From Paraliobacillus sp044383835 (lineage in GTDB: Bacteria > Bacillota > Bacilli > Bacillales > Amphibacillaceae), in assembly GCF_044383835.1 (NCBI RefSeq), contig NZ_JBISEP010000003.1, forward strand, positions 1-64,000: a stretch of 64,000 nucleotides of DNA, in the 5' to 3' direction. The notes beneath the pieces were generated by a model. That model did no database searches and had not been told where the DNA came from. It worked only from the letters and a program-made list of their open reading frames with translations. The first letter of the stretch is position 1. Each line of letters opens with the position of its first letter. Of the stretch, positions 25,697-34,147 are shown in pieces. Both the position numbers and the translations under genes were made by a program.

Positions 25697-27697
25697 GTGA
25701 AACGTTTTTTATTACTAGGCGGGTTATTCTTGTTACTGACCGGACTTATTGCCTGTTCGAATGAAGAAGATACAGCAGAAAATCGCCTTCAAACCTACAT
25801 CGATAATTGGGAAGAAGAAAAATTCACAGAAATGTATAGCATGATCGGTAATCAAGAAGATTACCCTCCAGAAAATTTTGTCGATCGATACAAAAAAATT
25901 TATAACGATATTGAAGTAACGGATTTAACCATTAATTATCAACTACCTAAATCTGCAGAAGAAAAAACACCAAGTACCTTTCCACTTGAAGTTAGTATGC
26001 ACACCATTGCTGGAGAAGTAAATTTTGAAACAGAGATCAGCTTAACCGAAAAAGTAGTTGATGAAGAAACCAACTGGTATATCGATTGGCATCCAGGATT
26101 TATTTTCCCAGCCTTAAAAAATGGAGCAGACGTAGTCATTCAAACAACAACCCCGGAACGTGGAGAAATATATGACCGTAATAAAAATGGCCTTGCAATA
26201 AATGACACGATCTATTCGATAGGTGTACAGCCTAGATTATTTAAAGATAAAGACGAAGAAATAAAACAAATTGCTAATTTGCTAGATATAAGTGTGGAAG
26301 CAATTAATAAAGCGTTATCGGCAAATTGGGTTGGAGAAGATACATTTGTTCCTTTGAAAAATATGCCAACAACGATAGATGAGCAATATAAGGAAGAGCT
26401 TTTTTCAATTTCAGCAGTAGTAAAAAAAGATAAAACCGGCCGAACGTATCCATACAGAGAATCAGCTGCTCATTTAGTAGGTTACATTGGTCAAATAACT
26501 GCTGAAGAACTGAAAGAACAAGAAACGGGTACGTATACAAAAAATGATCAAATAGGAAAACGTGGATTAGAACAGTTATTTGAATCAAGATTAAAAGGGG
26601 AAACTGGAGTTACTATTGTGGCAAAATCAGATGATGATCGCTCCACTGTAATTGCAGAGAAACAAGGGCAAGATGGAGAAGACATTACAATTACAATTGA
26701 TGCCAATTTACAAGATATGATTTACAACAGTTATGGTAAAGATTCCGGCACTACAGCAGCAATTCACCCGAAAACTGGGGAAACATTGGCATTAGTCTCC
26801 GCTCCTGCTTTTGATCCAAATGAATTAACGTATGGGATCAGTCAATCGAAATGGGAAACAATTCAAAATGATGAACAAACGCCATTAACAAATCGTTTTG
26901 CATCGACATTCTCTCCAGGTTCTGCAATTAAACCAATCACTGGTTCAATCGGACTTCAAAATGGTTCAATTACAGCTAGAGACGGTATTGTAATTAACGG
27001 TAAAACATGGTCGAAAGACAGTTGGGGGGATTATGCTGTTCGACGTGTATCCACTTCGTCAGATCCTGTTGACATAACTGATGCATTGATTCGCTCAGAT
27101 AATATTTATTTTGCTAAAAAGGCAATTGAGATGGGGAGTGAAGCATTTGTTAGCGGATTGAAACGTTTTGGGTTTGGTCAAGCATTTCCATTCACCTATC
27201 CGATTGAAAATAGTACTGTATCGTCATCTGGTACAATTGATCAAGAAATTTTATTAGCTGACTCGGGATATGGTCAAGGACAGTTACAAATTAGCTCGCT
27301 TCATCTGGCAACCACTTTTACAACATTTTTAAATGACGGAGATATGATACAGCCAACACTTGAGCTTGATCAAAAAGATAGCGTAGTTTGGCAAGAGGGA
27401 TTACTCTCAAGTGAAGAAACACAAGTAATAAAAGACGCATTACGCCAAGTAGTCGCTGCTTCTAACGGTACAGCACCAGAAGCGAACATTGCTGACGTCC
27501 AATTGTCAGGAAAGACAGGCACTGCTGAACTAAAAACCTCTCAAAGTGATACAAAAGGGCAAGAAAATGGTTGGTTTGTTGCTTACCCAGAAGATGAATC
27601 AATGATTCTTTCTATGATGATTGAACATGTGGAAGATAAAGGCGGCAGTCACTATACTGTAGAAAAAGTAGCAAGGCTATTTAATCATTTATATTAA
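25697..27697 (+). CDS. Penicillin-binding transpeptidase, PBP3/MecA type
   Basis: This 666-aa lipoprotein-like class B PBP has a signal peptide with LIAC (Cys about 20), an NTF2-like MecA_N domain (about 25-145), a PBP dimerisation domain (about 150-310, with TPERGEIYDRN) and a transpeptidase domain. The catalytic motifs are S409-A-I-K412, S467-D-N469 and K606-T-G608. It starts at GTG behind AGGAGG. The layout matches B. subtilis PbpC (PBP3), a low-affinity cross-linking enzyme. It lies directly after the sortase gene. Confidence 0.92.
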   Translation: MKRFLLLGGLFLLLTGLIACSNEEDTAENRLQTYIDNWEEEKFTEMYSMIGNQEDYPPENFVDRYKKIYNDIEVTDLTINYQLPKSAEEKTPSTFPLEVSMHTIAGEVNFETEISLTEKVVDEETNWYIDWHPGFIFPALKNGADVVIQTTTPERGEIYDRNKNGLAINDTIYSIGVQPRLFKDKDEEIKQIANLLDISVEAINKALSANWVGEDTFVPLKNMPTTIDEQYKEELFSISAVVKKDKTGRTYPYRESAAHLVGYIGQITAEELKEQETGTYTKNDQIGKRGLEQLFESRLKGETGVTIVAKSDDDRSTVIAEKQGQDGEDITITIDANLQDMIYNSYGKDSGTTAAIHPKTGETLALVSAPAFDPNELTYGISQSKWETIQNDEQTPLTNRFASTFSPGSAIKPITGSIGLQNGSITARDGIVINGKTWSKDSWGDYAVRRVSTSSDPVDITDALIRSDNIYFAKKAIEMGSEAFVSGLKRFGFGQAFPFTYPIENSTVSSSGTIDQEILLADSGYGQGQLQISSLHLATTFTTFLNDGDMIQPTLELDQKDSVVWQEGLLSSEETQVIKDALRQVVAASNGTAPEANIADVQLSGKTGTAELKTSQSDTKGQENGWFVAYPEDESMILSMMIEHVEDKGGSHYTVEKVARLFNHLY

Positions 27698-27703
27698 TGC
27701 ATC

Positions 27704-27736
27704 AATGCCAGGTTTCATTACCTGGCATTGTTTTTT
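27704..27736 (+). terminator. Terminator after the PBP gene
   Basis: A perfect 9-bp stem (27704-27712 with 27721-27729) is followed by T6. Confidence 0.9.
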
Positions 27737-27821
27737 ATGCTATGGTACACCACACCCTTCGACACATCATTACATCATACTACTAAAACAAAAACGAATA
27801 ATATCTCTTGACTCCTTGAGC

Positions 27822-28265
27822 TTACATATTATTTAATTGATCAGAATATATCATAAACTGCTCAATATCTTTTTCATCTAAAGATTGATCGATTAATCGC
27901 TTCATATTTTGCTTCTCTAACATAACAATCCACTGATCGACTTCATCACAAAACAATTGATCGACTGCTACATTTACATATGGATAAACAATCGCTTTTA
28001 AACGCTGATCAAAACCAGGAATTTGAAGTAAATCAACTAAAGCAATACTTTCAAACTTTTTCCCTTGTTGAAATATAAAAAAAGCTTTCCGGTTGATTAC
28101 TTGTAATGTTTGTCGACTGATTTCTATTTTTCGTGACTCTAAAGGAACAAATTGATATACTTCACCATCAAGTCGCAGCGAAAAATACTGATAGGCTAAT
28201 ACAATTCCAATTCGATCCGCTTCTTCTTTCACATAATAAGGTTGAAACGTATTAACTGAAAACAT
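27822..28265 (-). CDS. IDEAL domain protein
   Basis: A 147-aa soluble protein ends in an IDEAL-type helix (RLIDQSLDEKDIEQFM then YSDQLNNM, about 125-147), a short C-terminal module found in several Bacillaceae proteins. The N-terminal part, beginning MFSVNTFQPYYVKEEADRIG, has alternating strands and was not recognised. The ATG at 28265 has AAAGGAGTG upstream and is preferred over the longer frame. It is divergent from the FUSC gene with a large palindrome between. The function is unknown. Confidence 0.75.
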   Translation of the reverse strand: MFSVNTFQPYYVKEEADRIGIVLAYQYFSLRLDGEVYQFVPLESRKIEISRQTLQVINRKAFFIFQQGKKFESIALVDLLQIPGFDQRLKAIVYPYVNVAVDQLFCDEVDQWIVMLEKQNMKRLIDQSLDEKDIEQFMIYSDQLNNM

Positions 28266-28326
28266 ATGAACACTCCTTTTCGCTATAAGACATGTCACAT
28301 ATATTACTCACTGTCATACCCTTGCT

Positions 28327-28363
28327 TTAATTAGATAGTAATATAATATTACTATCTAATTAA
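28327..28363. promoter_or_regulatory. Near-perfect AT-rich palindrome
   Basis: Eighteen-base arms (28327-28344 and 28346-28363) pair perfectly around a single central A. It lies between two divergent genes, 61 bp from the IDEAL gene start and 230 bp from the FUSC gene. It contains no T-run and could be an operator, a cruciform or an RNA hairpin. Confidence 0.6.
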
Positions 28364-28592
28364 TATTGGAACCGTTTATGCTTACGTTATCATAGTTAGA
28401 GAATTTTTCTAACCAAATGAACCACTTTTTATCCACCGCAAACACTTACATGTATATCATCCTTATTTTTAACAAATCCTTATCTTTTGATCTGTTAAAC
28501 TACTTTTAACAAATCAACATAAGCTGTCATTGAATATTATTGGCATTACCCTTTCAAGTTAGATATACTTAAGGTTAGGGGAAAATCAACTA

Positions 28593-29684
28593 ATGAAGGT
28601 GACAAGATTGAGAAAAAAACACAAAAAATTAATTGGTAGCAGAGTGGTAAAAACAGGTGTTGCCGTTTTTTTAACATCACTCATTTGTCAATGGCTTAAC
28701 TGGCCGGCTGTTTTTGCAGTTATTACTGCGATCGTTACAATTGAACCTACAGTAAACGATTCAATCAAAAAAGGTATGATACGATTTCCTGCTTCAGCAA
28801 TTGGCTCTGCTTATGCTGTTTTTTTTATTTTTTTATTTGGTAATTCTCCACTTACGTATACAGCGGCTGCAGTTCTAACCATTATTACTTGCTCTAAGTT
28901 GAACTTACACGCAGGGCTTCTTGTAGCTACCTTAACTTCTGTTGCAATGATCGAGGTAATTCATGATCATTATCTTATTTCATTCTTTATCCGCTTAGGA
29001 ACTACTTCTATTGGGTTACTTGTTTCAACAGCGGTAAACATGTTTGTCTTACCACCAAATTACACATCACGTATTTTAACGAATATTGATGTAGCAATGG
29101 ATAAAACTAGCGAAGAGTTAAGGGCGATAGCGAAGGATATCTTGTTCCAAACACAAGATTGTGCAGAAAGAGTCCGGGTGCAAGAAACATTTACTCAATT
29201 GAAGAGAAGATTAGACATAACAGATAAGTTAATACAATATCAACAATCCGAGGCAAAGTACCATCGTTTATCAATGGAACGCAAGCAAGAGTTACTAGAT
29301 GAGGAAGAGAATTTGGCTACGCTACGATTAATTAATTATCATATCGGTAATTTAATTCATACACCTTTTGATGAAATCACTTGGACAAATGACCAAAGTA
29401 GTCGTATTGTAATTGCAATACAAGCTTTGGCAGACACAATGGAAAATCCAGATTCATTTCGGATCCATCAACATCGCCAGTACATCAACAAGCTAACGGA
29501 CAAATTTTGGCAATCGAAGCAAGAGGAACAATTCATCAATAAAGAAAATCCAGTTGCTTTCTTTAATCCAGAAATAATTATTTTATATGAATTATTATCT
29601 ATTTATCATCTCGTAGAACACCTTTTAAACACGAATGGTGAGCTTACAGAACAAGAGGTTGAAAAGAACTTGAAAAATAGGTGA
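28593..29684 (+). CDS. FUSC/ArAE family membrane protein (YqjA-like)
   Basis: A 363-aa protein has four to six closely spaced hydrophobic segments in residues 15-150 and a soluble helical C-terminal domain (about 160-360). This is the plan of the aromatic acid exporter family 1 (YqjA/YgaE group). The N-terminal block VKTGVAVFLTSLICQWL and IEPTVNDSIKKG are typical. The likely role is efflux or envelope-stress tolerance, but no substrate can be assigned. The ATG has only a distant AGGGG; an in-frame TTG at 28608 follows AAGGTGA and is an alternative start. Confidence 0.82.
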   Translation: MKVTRLRKKHKKLIGSRVVKTGVAVFLTSLICQWLNWPAVFAVITAIVTIEPTVNDSIKKGMIRFPASAIGSAYAVFFIFLFGNSPLTYTAAAVLTIITCSKLNLHAGLLVATLTSVAMIEVIHDHYLISFFIRLGTTSIGLLVSTAVNMFVLPPNYTSRILTNIDVAMDKTSEELRAIAKDILFQTQDCAERVRVQETFTQLKRRLDITDKLIQYQQSEAKYHRLSMERKQELLDEEENLATLRLINYHIGNLIHTPFDEITWTNDQSSRIVIAIQALADTMENPDSFRIHQHRQYINKLTDKFWQSKQEEQFINKENPVAFFNPEIIILYELLSIYHLVEHLLNTNGELTEQEVEKNLKNR

Positions 29685-30000
29685 AACATGATATAGCAGT
29701 GAAAATATGCGACACGCCTTGAAAATAAAAAGGTGTTTTCTTTTATTCGTGCGATGTATCGCTGTTGGAGCATCCTTGTTCTACAGGAACTTACCCGAGC
29801 TAACGAGTCACTCATCTGAAAACATAATAGATGTTAGACGAAAAAACCGTCGATCCTGTAACAATATCTAACTGAAACACATCATGTGGTGTCGATGCCG
29901 TTTCTGCGGAAATGAAGTATATTTTCACTGCGCTGATTATACTTCTATATGAAAAGTATTTCTAGTTAAGGAATCATGTTTTATTACGGCGCCTTTTCTA
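29685..30000. other. 316-bp gap after the FUSC gene
   Basis: No gene, convincing terminator or repeat was recognised. A weak inverted repeat (ACACGCC...GGTGT) with trailing T residues at 29713-29742 may end the FUSC transcript. Confidence 0.4.
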
Positions 30001-30714
30001 TTAAATCTTCATTTCAATTTCTGCTTCATCTTTTAGTTCTTTAATCCGCTGATTGAGCTTATCTTGTAACTGCTGATTCGCTAGCTGTGTTTTGATGCTG
30101 TCTCTCACATCTCCCAATTTAGGAATATCTTCACTTTTATCTTTTAATTTATTATAATACGCTTCTACCTCCTCGTCTGATACTGTAATATCATTAAATG
30201 ACTTTTTCACATACGCCTTTTGCTCCAATTGCATGGCTACTTGATTTCGAAAAGTTTCTATTGTGTAATTAAGTTTTTCTAACTCTTTCTCAAACTGCTC
30301 TTCAGAATCAAATTGTGTTTTTGTCTCAGTAATATAATTATCAATTTCTTGGTTTGTAATTTCAATCCCTTTATTTGCTACATCCTGTGATAATACTTCC
30401 TGACTCACCATTGCATTTAGTGCTTTTTCTTTAATGAACTCCTGATCTTTTACATCTTGACCTTGTTCATATAACAATGTTTTTGTTTGTGTATATGCCT
30501 TATTATATGTCTCCCCAGTCAATTCTTTACCGTTAATAACAGCCACCACCATGCCTTCTTCTACTGTTTCATCATCTGACACGGTCACTTCTTCTATTTT
30601 GGAGTTATTTGAATTTTCCGCTGATTCCTTTTCTCCTTCTTCACTATCGCTGCAAGCTACTAAAGTAGTACATAGCATACTTACAAGAAGCATACTGCCT
30701 AATTTCTTTAACAT
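30001..30714 (-). CDS. SurA N-terminal-like lipoprotein
   Basis: This 237-aa lipoprotein has a signal peptide with lipobox TLVACS (Cys about 21), an acidic Ser/Asn/Glu linker (about 22-55), and a helical SurA_N/trigger-factor-like chaperone domain (about 57-200) with EFIKEKALNAMVSQEVLSQ. No parvulin catalytic domain of usual size is present, so it is probably a chaperone and not an active prolyl isomerase, unlike PrsA. Extracytoplasmic folding help is inferred. Confidence 0.82.
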   Translation of the reverse strand: MLKKLGSMLLVSMLCTTLVACSDSEEGEKESAENSNNSKIEEVTVSDDETVEEGMVVAVINGKELTGETYNKAYTQTKTLLYEQGQDVKDQEFIKEKALNAMVSQEVLSQDVANKGIEITNQEIDNYITETKTQFDSEEQFEKELEKLNYTIETFRNQVAMQLEQKAYVKKSFNDITVSDEEVEAYYNKLKDKSEDIPKLGDVRDSIKTQLANQQLQDKLNQRIKELKDEAEIEMKI

Positions 30715-30786
30715 AAACCTGTCACTCCAGTTGTTTAATTACTTCCATATTAAAACATTATTTTTATTACTATGCAATCATTCGCT

Positions 30787-31320
30787 TTACCCTAAAAATA
30801 GTGCCCCAAACACTAAAGCACCTGCTATTACAAATGCAGGATGAATGTTTAACCGCTCCATCAAGATGAAACTAACGCATCCAATTCCTAACATAGTTAA
30901 CACTCCACTATTCACATAGGATACTTGAAAAAATTGAAGTGCCATTGCTCCCAGCAGAACTGCTATTGTTGGACGGATGAATATCGTCAAACGTTTTACT
31001 TTTGGCGAATCTTGATATTTCATTAATAAGCGAAGCAACAGAATCATCCCTATTAATGAAGGAACGACTGTTGCAAAAATCGCAATGATAGACCCTATTA
31101 TACCTGCTTGCTGAAAACCAATATACCCTGCCATTTTCGTCGCAATTGGCCCTGGTAATGCATTTGCCATTGCAAGCATTTCACTAAAATCACTCACTGT
31201 CAGCCACTGAAATCGATTAACTACTTCATTTTCAACAAGTGGAATAGAAGCTGGGCCTCCCCCATAGCCAAGAATACCTGGAATAAAAAACGCAATAAAC
31301 AATTGCCAATATGTATTCAT
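30787..31320 (-). CDS. Chromate transporter ChrA half-protein (second)
   Basis: This 177-aa membrane protein has the ChrA N-motif FFIPGILGYGGGPASIPLVENEV, then NALPGPIATKMAGYIGFQQAG and four to five further hydrophobic segments. Short ChrA proteins are encoded as pairs that form a heteromer, functionally equal to one long ChrA. The gene overlaps its partner by 4 bp. Chromate or sulfate-like anion efflux is the family role, and the natural substrate here is not proven. Confidence 0.9.
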   Translation of the reverse strand: MNTYWQLFIAFFIPGILGYGGGPASIPLVENEVVNRFQWLTVSDFSEMLAMANALPGPIATKMAGYIGFQQAGIIGSIIAIFATVVPSLIGMILLLRLLMKYQDSPKVKRLTIFIRPTIAVLLGAMALQFFQVSYVNSGVLTMLGIGCVSFILMERLNIHPAFVIAGALVFGALFLG

Positions 31321-31871
31321 GGCGACTCCTCCTGCTTGTTAGCATCGGGTTTAACTAATGCAACAAGCAACAAGCCTAGAATTAAAATAGCTGGGTGAAT
31401 TTCTAGTATTTCAGTAAAAATAAGTGAAGTGAGCACAAGAACTAGCATCCAAAACCAACCTAAATCGTTTTTTGCCTTTGTCAAGAAATTATATGTAAGT
31501 ACAGCTAGCATCACCCCAACTACGGGAAGTACTGCTTCCGTCATACCGTTGACCCATCTCGTATTACTCGCTGATGACAAAAATGTTAATAATATAATCA
31601 TAAGAAAAACAGTAGGTATAATCGTTGCAGCAACTGCTGTCACCATTCCTAATATTCCAGCCACTCTATAGCCGATATACCCTGCCATTTTCGTTGCAAT
31701 TGGCCCTGGTAATGCATTTGCTAATGCGAGAATATTTCCGAACTCTTCATTATCCATCCATTTGTATTTCTCGACTACTTCTTTTTGTACAAGCGGAATA
31801 GAAGAAGGTCCTCCACCATACCCAAGGATACCAACCCTAAAAAAAGCTAAACATAAATACCATTGATTCAT
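31317..31871 (-). CDS. Chromate transporter ChrA half-protein (first)
   Basis: This 184-aa partner of the preceding gene has the same signature: FRVGILGYGGGPSSIPLVQKEVVEKY and NALPGPIATKMAGYIG. The ATG at 31871 lies nine bases after AAAGGGAAG; the longer frame lacks a site. The two proteins align along their whole length, showing an old gene duplication retained as a pair. Confidence 0.9.
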   Translation of the reverse strand: MNQWYLCLAFFRVGILGYGGGPSSIPLVQKEVVEKYKWMDNEEFGNILALANALPGPIATKMAGYIGYRVAGILGMVTAVAATIIPTVFLMIILLTFLSSASNTRWVNGMTEAVLPVVGVMLAVLTYNFLTKAKNDLGWFWMLVLVLTSLIFTEILEIHPAILILGLLLVALVKPDANKQEESP

Positions 31872-32035
31872 CACGTGTCTTCCCTTTCTATTATTGGACA
31901 CATCTAAACATAAATTTTTATCTAAGCTATCTAAAGTAGCTTAGGTGTTATTGGAATAAAATCGTTGCATCCTGTTTTTTATTTTAACAATTCAGCATAT
32001 AGAAAGTAAGCTAACAGACTTTTTTGACAAAAATA

Positions 32036-32069
32036 AATAAAGCTTCCACTTGTAAATGGAAACTTTATT
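32036..32069 (-). terminator. ydjO terminator
   Basis: A 13-bp stem with one mismatch (32036-32048 with 32057-32069) is followed by TTTATTTTTG on the minus strand. Confidence 0.75.
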
Positions 32070-32089
32070 CATTCATCTATATCATATCG

Positions 32090-32272
32090 TTAACTTAGTT
32101 TGGGTAACACACGGTTTTCCTTTGCCATTTCTGCATGACAAAGCGGGCAAGTTGGTTCTGTTTCAAAAGAGTAATCTTCTCGCATCCACCCTGAACAAGA
32201 ATCGTTCACACAAGACCATACCGTTGTATCAACTTCTTCAACTGGTTCTTTCTTTCTGTTATTGTAAGCCAT
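32090..32272 (-). CDS. ydjO: YdjO family cold-inducible zinc-ribbon protein
   Basis: This 60-aa protein has CVNDSC (21-26) and CPLC (42-45), a small zinc ribbon, with GWMREDYSFETEPTCPLC characteristic of YdjO. The B. subtilis member is induced by cold; the molecular role is unknown. It has a good sigma-A promoter (32305-32333) and its own terminator. A plus-strand frame over the same bases is a shadow. Confidence 0.88.
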   Translation of the reverse strand: MAYNNRKKEPVEEVDTTVWSCVNDSCSGWMREDYSFETEPTCPLCHAEMAKENRVLPKLS

Positions 32273-32304
32273 AGAGACATCCCCTTTCCTGGGTATTACA
32301 CTCT

Positions 32305-32333
32305 ATTATAACCTTTTTCATAACAAAAGACAA
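32305..32333 (-). promoter_or_regulatory. Sigma-A promoter of ydjO
   Basis: TTGTCT (32333-32328), a 17-nt spacer and TATAAT (32310-32305) lie on the minus strand about 33 bp before the ATG. Confidence 0.7.
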
Positions 32334-32405
32334 AGAGGCTTATTCACTATGAAAACGTCTCTAAGCTAATTTCCAACATACTTTTCTTGATTGTATACGC
32401 TTAAA

Positions 32406-33101
32406 TCATTTCTCTACCCATTTAGGGACATCAAGATTACATAAGATATCTAATTCTCTTTCTCGATCTAACAAATACGAGCTGATTTCTTTCAACTCTG
32501 CATCAACGATTGCTGGGTGTGTCATAATTTCAATTGAATCCACATCTAAATCTTTAAGTTGGTCAAAGATTTTTTCGGTTACTCCTTCTTTATAAAAATC
32601 AACCCATAATTGCTCGGTATATAATAGATGCTTTTCTTCTTTAATCGAATCAGCATATCTTACTGGCACTTGATAATCAGTAGCCAACTTAATCACAATT
32701 TCCTTTAATTGTGGCAACCCATGTACATGGTGATGACTATCGATATGATTTAGTTTCAAACCAGTAGCAAGAAAAGCATCTAACTGTGCACGCCATTCTT
32801 TTTCAATTTGTTCCAGCTCAATTGCATCTATATCAGTTGTTGAATTTTTAAATTTAAACTTCCCTTCTTCATCAACGATAGCAGGCACTTGATCTAAGAC
32901 AGGCTTGCCATATGTAAGAACTAGATGAATCCCAACTTTTAATGACGGTGTTTTTTTCGCTTGTTCTATCGCATAATTAACTGCTTTCCCATTCATCATT
33001 AATGTTGCTGAATTTACAACTCCATCAACATGGGCTTTTATAATTCCATTTGTAACGCCTTTTGTTAAACCATAATCATCTGCATTAAAAATTACTTTCA
33101 T
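32406..33101 (-). CDS. chbG: Chitooligosaccharide deacetylase ChbG (YdjC family)
   Basis: This 231-aa YdjC-fold enzyme removes one acetyl group from diacetylchitobiose-6-phosphate. N-terminal IFNADDYGLTKGV carries the metal-binding DD, with HLVLTYGKPV, the HIDSHHHVHGLP zinc motif (about 113-124) and MTHPAIVD. The ATG at 33101 follows GGAGGG. It is downstream of the GntR gene on the same strand and divergent from the GH4/PTS genes. Together they suggest chitobiose as the sugar. Confidence 0.9.
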   Translation of the reverse strand: MKVIFNADDYGLTKGVTNGIIKAHVDGVVNSATLMMNGKAVNYAIEQAKKTPSLKVGIHLVLTYGKPVLDQVPAIVDEEGKFKFKNSTTDIDAIELEQIEKEWRAQLDAFLATGLKLNHIDSHHHVHGLPQLKEIVIKLATDYQVPVRYADSIKEEKHLLYTEQLWVDFYKEGVTEKIFDQLKDLDVDSIEIMTHPAIVDAELKEISSYLLDRERELDILCNLDVPKWVEK

Positions 33102-33124
33102 TTTATTTCCCTCCATCAATTGTT

Positions 33125-33853
33125 TTAGTTATTTGAAGAATAATAACGCTCAATTTTAAAGTTTGTTTTATCCCCCCTAAAATAAGATTTGGAGAATTCA
33201 ATCACTCTACCATTTTTATCCTCTGCAACTGTTTCTATATAAAAACAGGGAAGACCAATCTCGCACTCTAAATAATTACTCGTATCTTTATCAGTTAAAA
33301 CAATTTCTAGCAATTCTGTAGTTTTCGCAATTTCTACCTGATAATGCTCTTGTAAGGAGCGATAAAGCGAACGCTCCACATCTTTCTTGGATATCGCTGG
33401 AGCGACCTCCCATGGAATATAAGCAACTTCATATTGAATGATTTCATCGTCTGCTTTTCTAATCCGCTTAATTTTTTGAATAGGATCATTCTCTTCTAAA
33501 TTAAAAACACGTTTCCTACTTCCTGTTGCAGGCACAACATCCAGGCTTTTCAGCGTTATTTCTCCCTTTTTCCCCTGCGACTTTAATTGTTCGTCATAAC
33601 CATACGTTGTAGCTGATAATGTTTGATGCACCTTTGGCTCTGCAACAAAGCTTCCTTTTCCTCGTTGTCTAACTAGGTACCCTTCCATTGTAAGTTGATT
33701 CAAAGCACTTCTAACGGTTGTTCGACTAACTTGAAATTCATCACATAATTCATTCTCGGTCGGGAACTTATCCCCTACTTTGTAAACGTTTGATTTAATT
33801 CGTTCCACAAGCTCCTCTTTTATATACGCGTGCAGAGATTGCTTTTTCTTCAT
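33125..33853 (-). CDS. GntR/UTRA regulator of the chitobiose/cellobiose locus
   Basis: This 242-aa HutC-subfamily repressor has the winged helix FPTENELCDEFQVSRTTVRSALNQLTMEGYLVRQRGKGSFVAEP (about 28-70) and a UTRA domain (about 85-235) that binds a phosphorylated sugar. It is transcribed with chbG and is divergent from the GH4/PTS operon. Palindromic elements at 33893-33934 and 34089-34123 are its probable operators. Confidence 0.88.
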   Translation of the reverse strand: MKKKQSLHAYIKEELVERIKSNVYKVGDKFPTENELCDEFQVSRTTVRSALNQLTMEGYLVRQRGKGSFVAEPKVHQTLSATTYGYDEQLKSQGKKGEITLKSLDVVPATGSRKRVFNLEENDPIQKIKRIRKADDEIIQYEVAYIPWEVAPAISKKDVERSLYRSLQEHYQVEIAKTTELLEIVLTDKDTSNYLECEIGLPCFYIETVAEDKNGRVIEFSKSYFRGDKTNFKIERYYSSNN

Positions 33854-33892
33854 CTTTTCACACCTCTTAGTTCAACTGTATTTATATTTTAG

Positions 33893-33934
33893 TGTTGTAT
33901 TTAGTATAACAAATTTTGGTGAAATGTTATAACA
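33893..33934. promoter_or_regulatory. Probable GntR operators before the regulator gene
   Basis: TGTTGTA-N5-TATAACA (33893-33911) and a perfect TGTTATAACA (33925-33934) share the half-site TGTTATA and lie 40-80 bp upstream of the GntR start. This suggests autoregulation. Confidence 0.5.
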
Positions 33935-34069
33935 ATAATTGAAATTATTTTTTTATTTTGTAAATGGCTTAATAATTAAAGTTTATACTTTAAGCAACAT
34001 TGTATCTATTATACTAGAAAATTTCTTTTGTTTAACATTCTAATTTAAAATCTAGTGTTTTTCACCCTA

Positions 34070-34123
34070 TTGTATTTACATTATTAAAAATGTATGATAC
34101 TTTTTAATAAAGTATTATACATT
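34070..34123 (+). promoter_or_regulatory. Promoter and overlapping operator of the GH4/PTS operon
   Basis: TTGTAT (34070-34075), a 17-nt spacer and TATGAT (34093-34098) form a sigma-A promoter. A 15-bp inverted repeat with one mismatch (34089-34103 and 34109-34123) covers the -10 and start point, the usual place for a repressor. Confidence 0.75.
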
Positions 34124-34147
34124 AACAATATATGAAGGAGTGATTAG

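Noticed and set aside
32056..32274. Plus-strand 72-codon frame over ydjO
   Set aside because: The minus strand encodes a clear YdjO zinc-ribbon protein with promoter, ribosome site and terminator.
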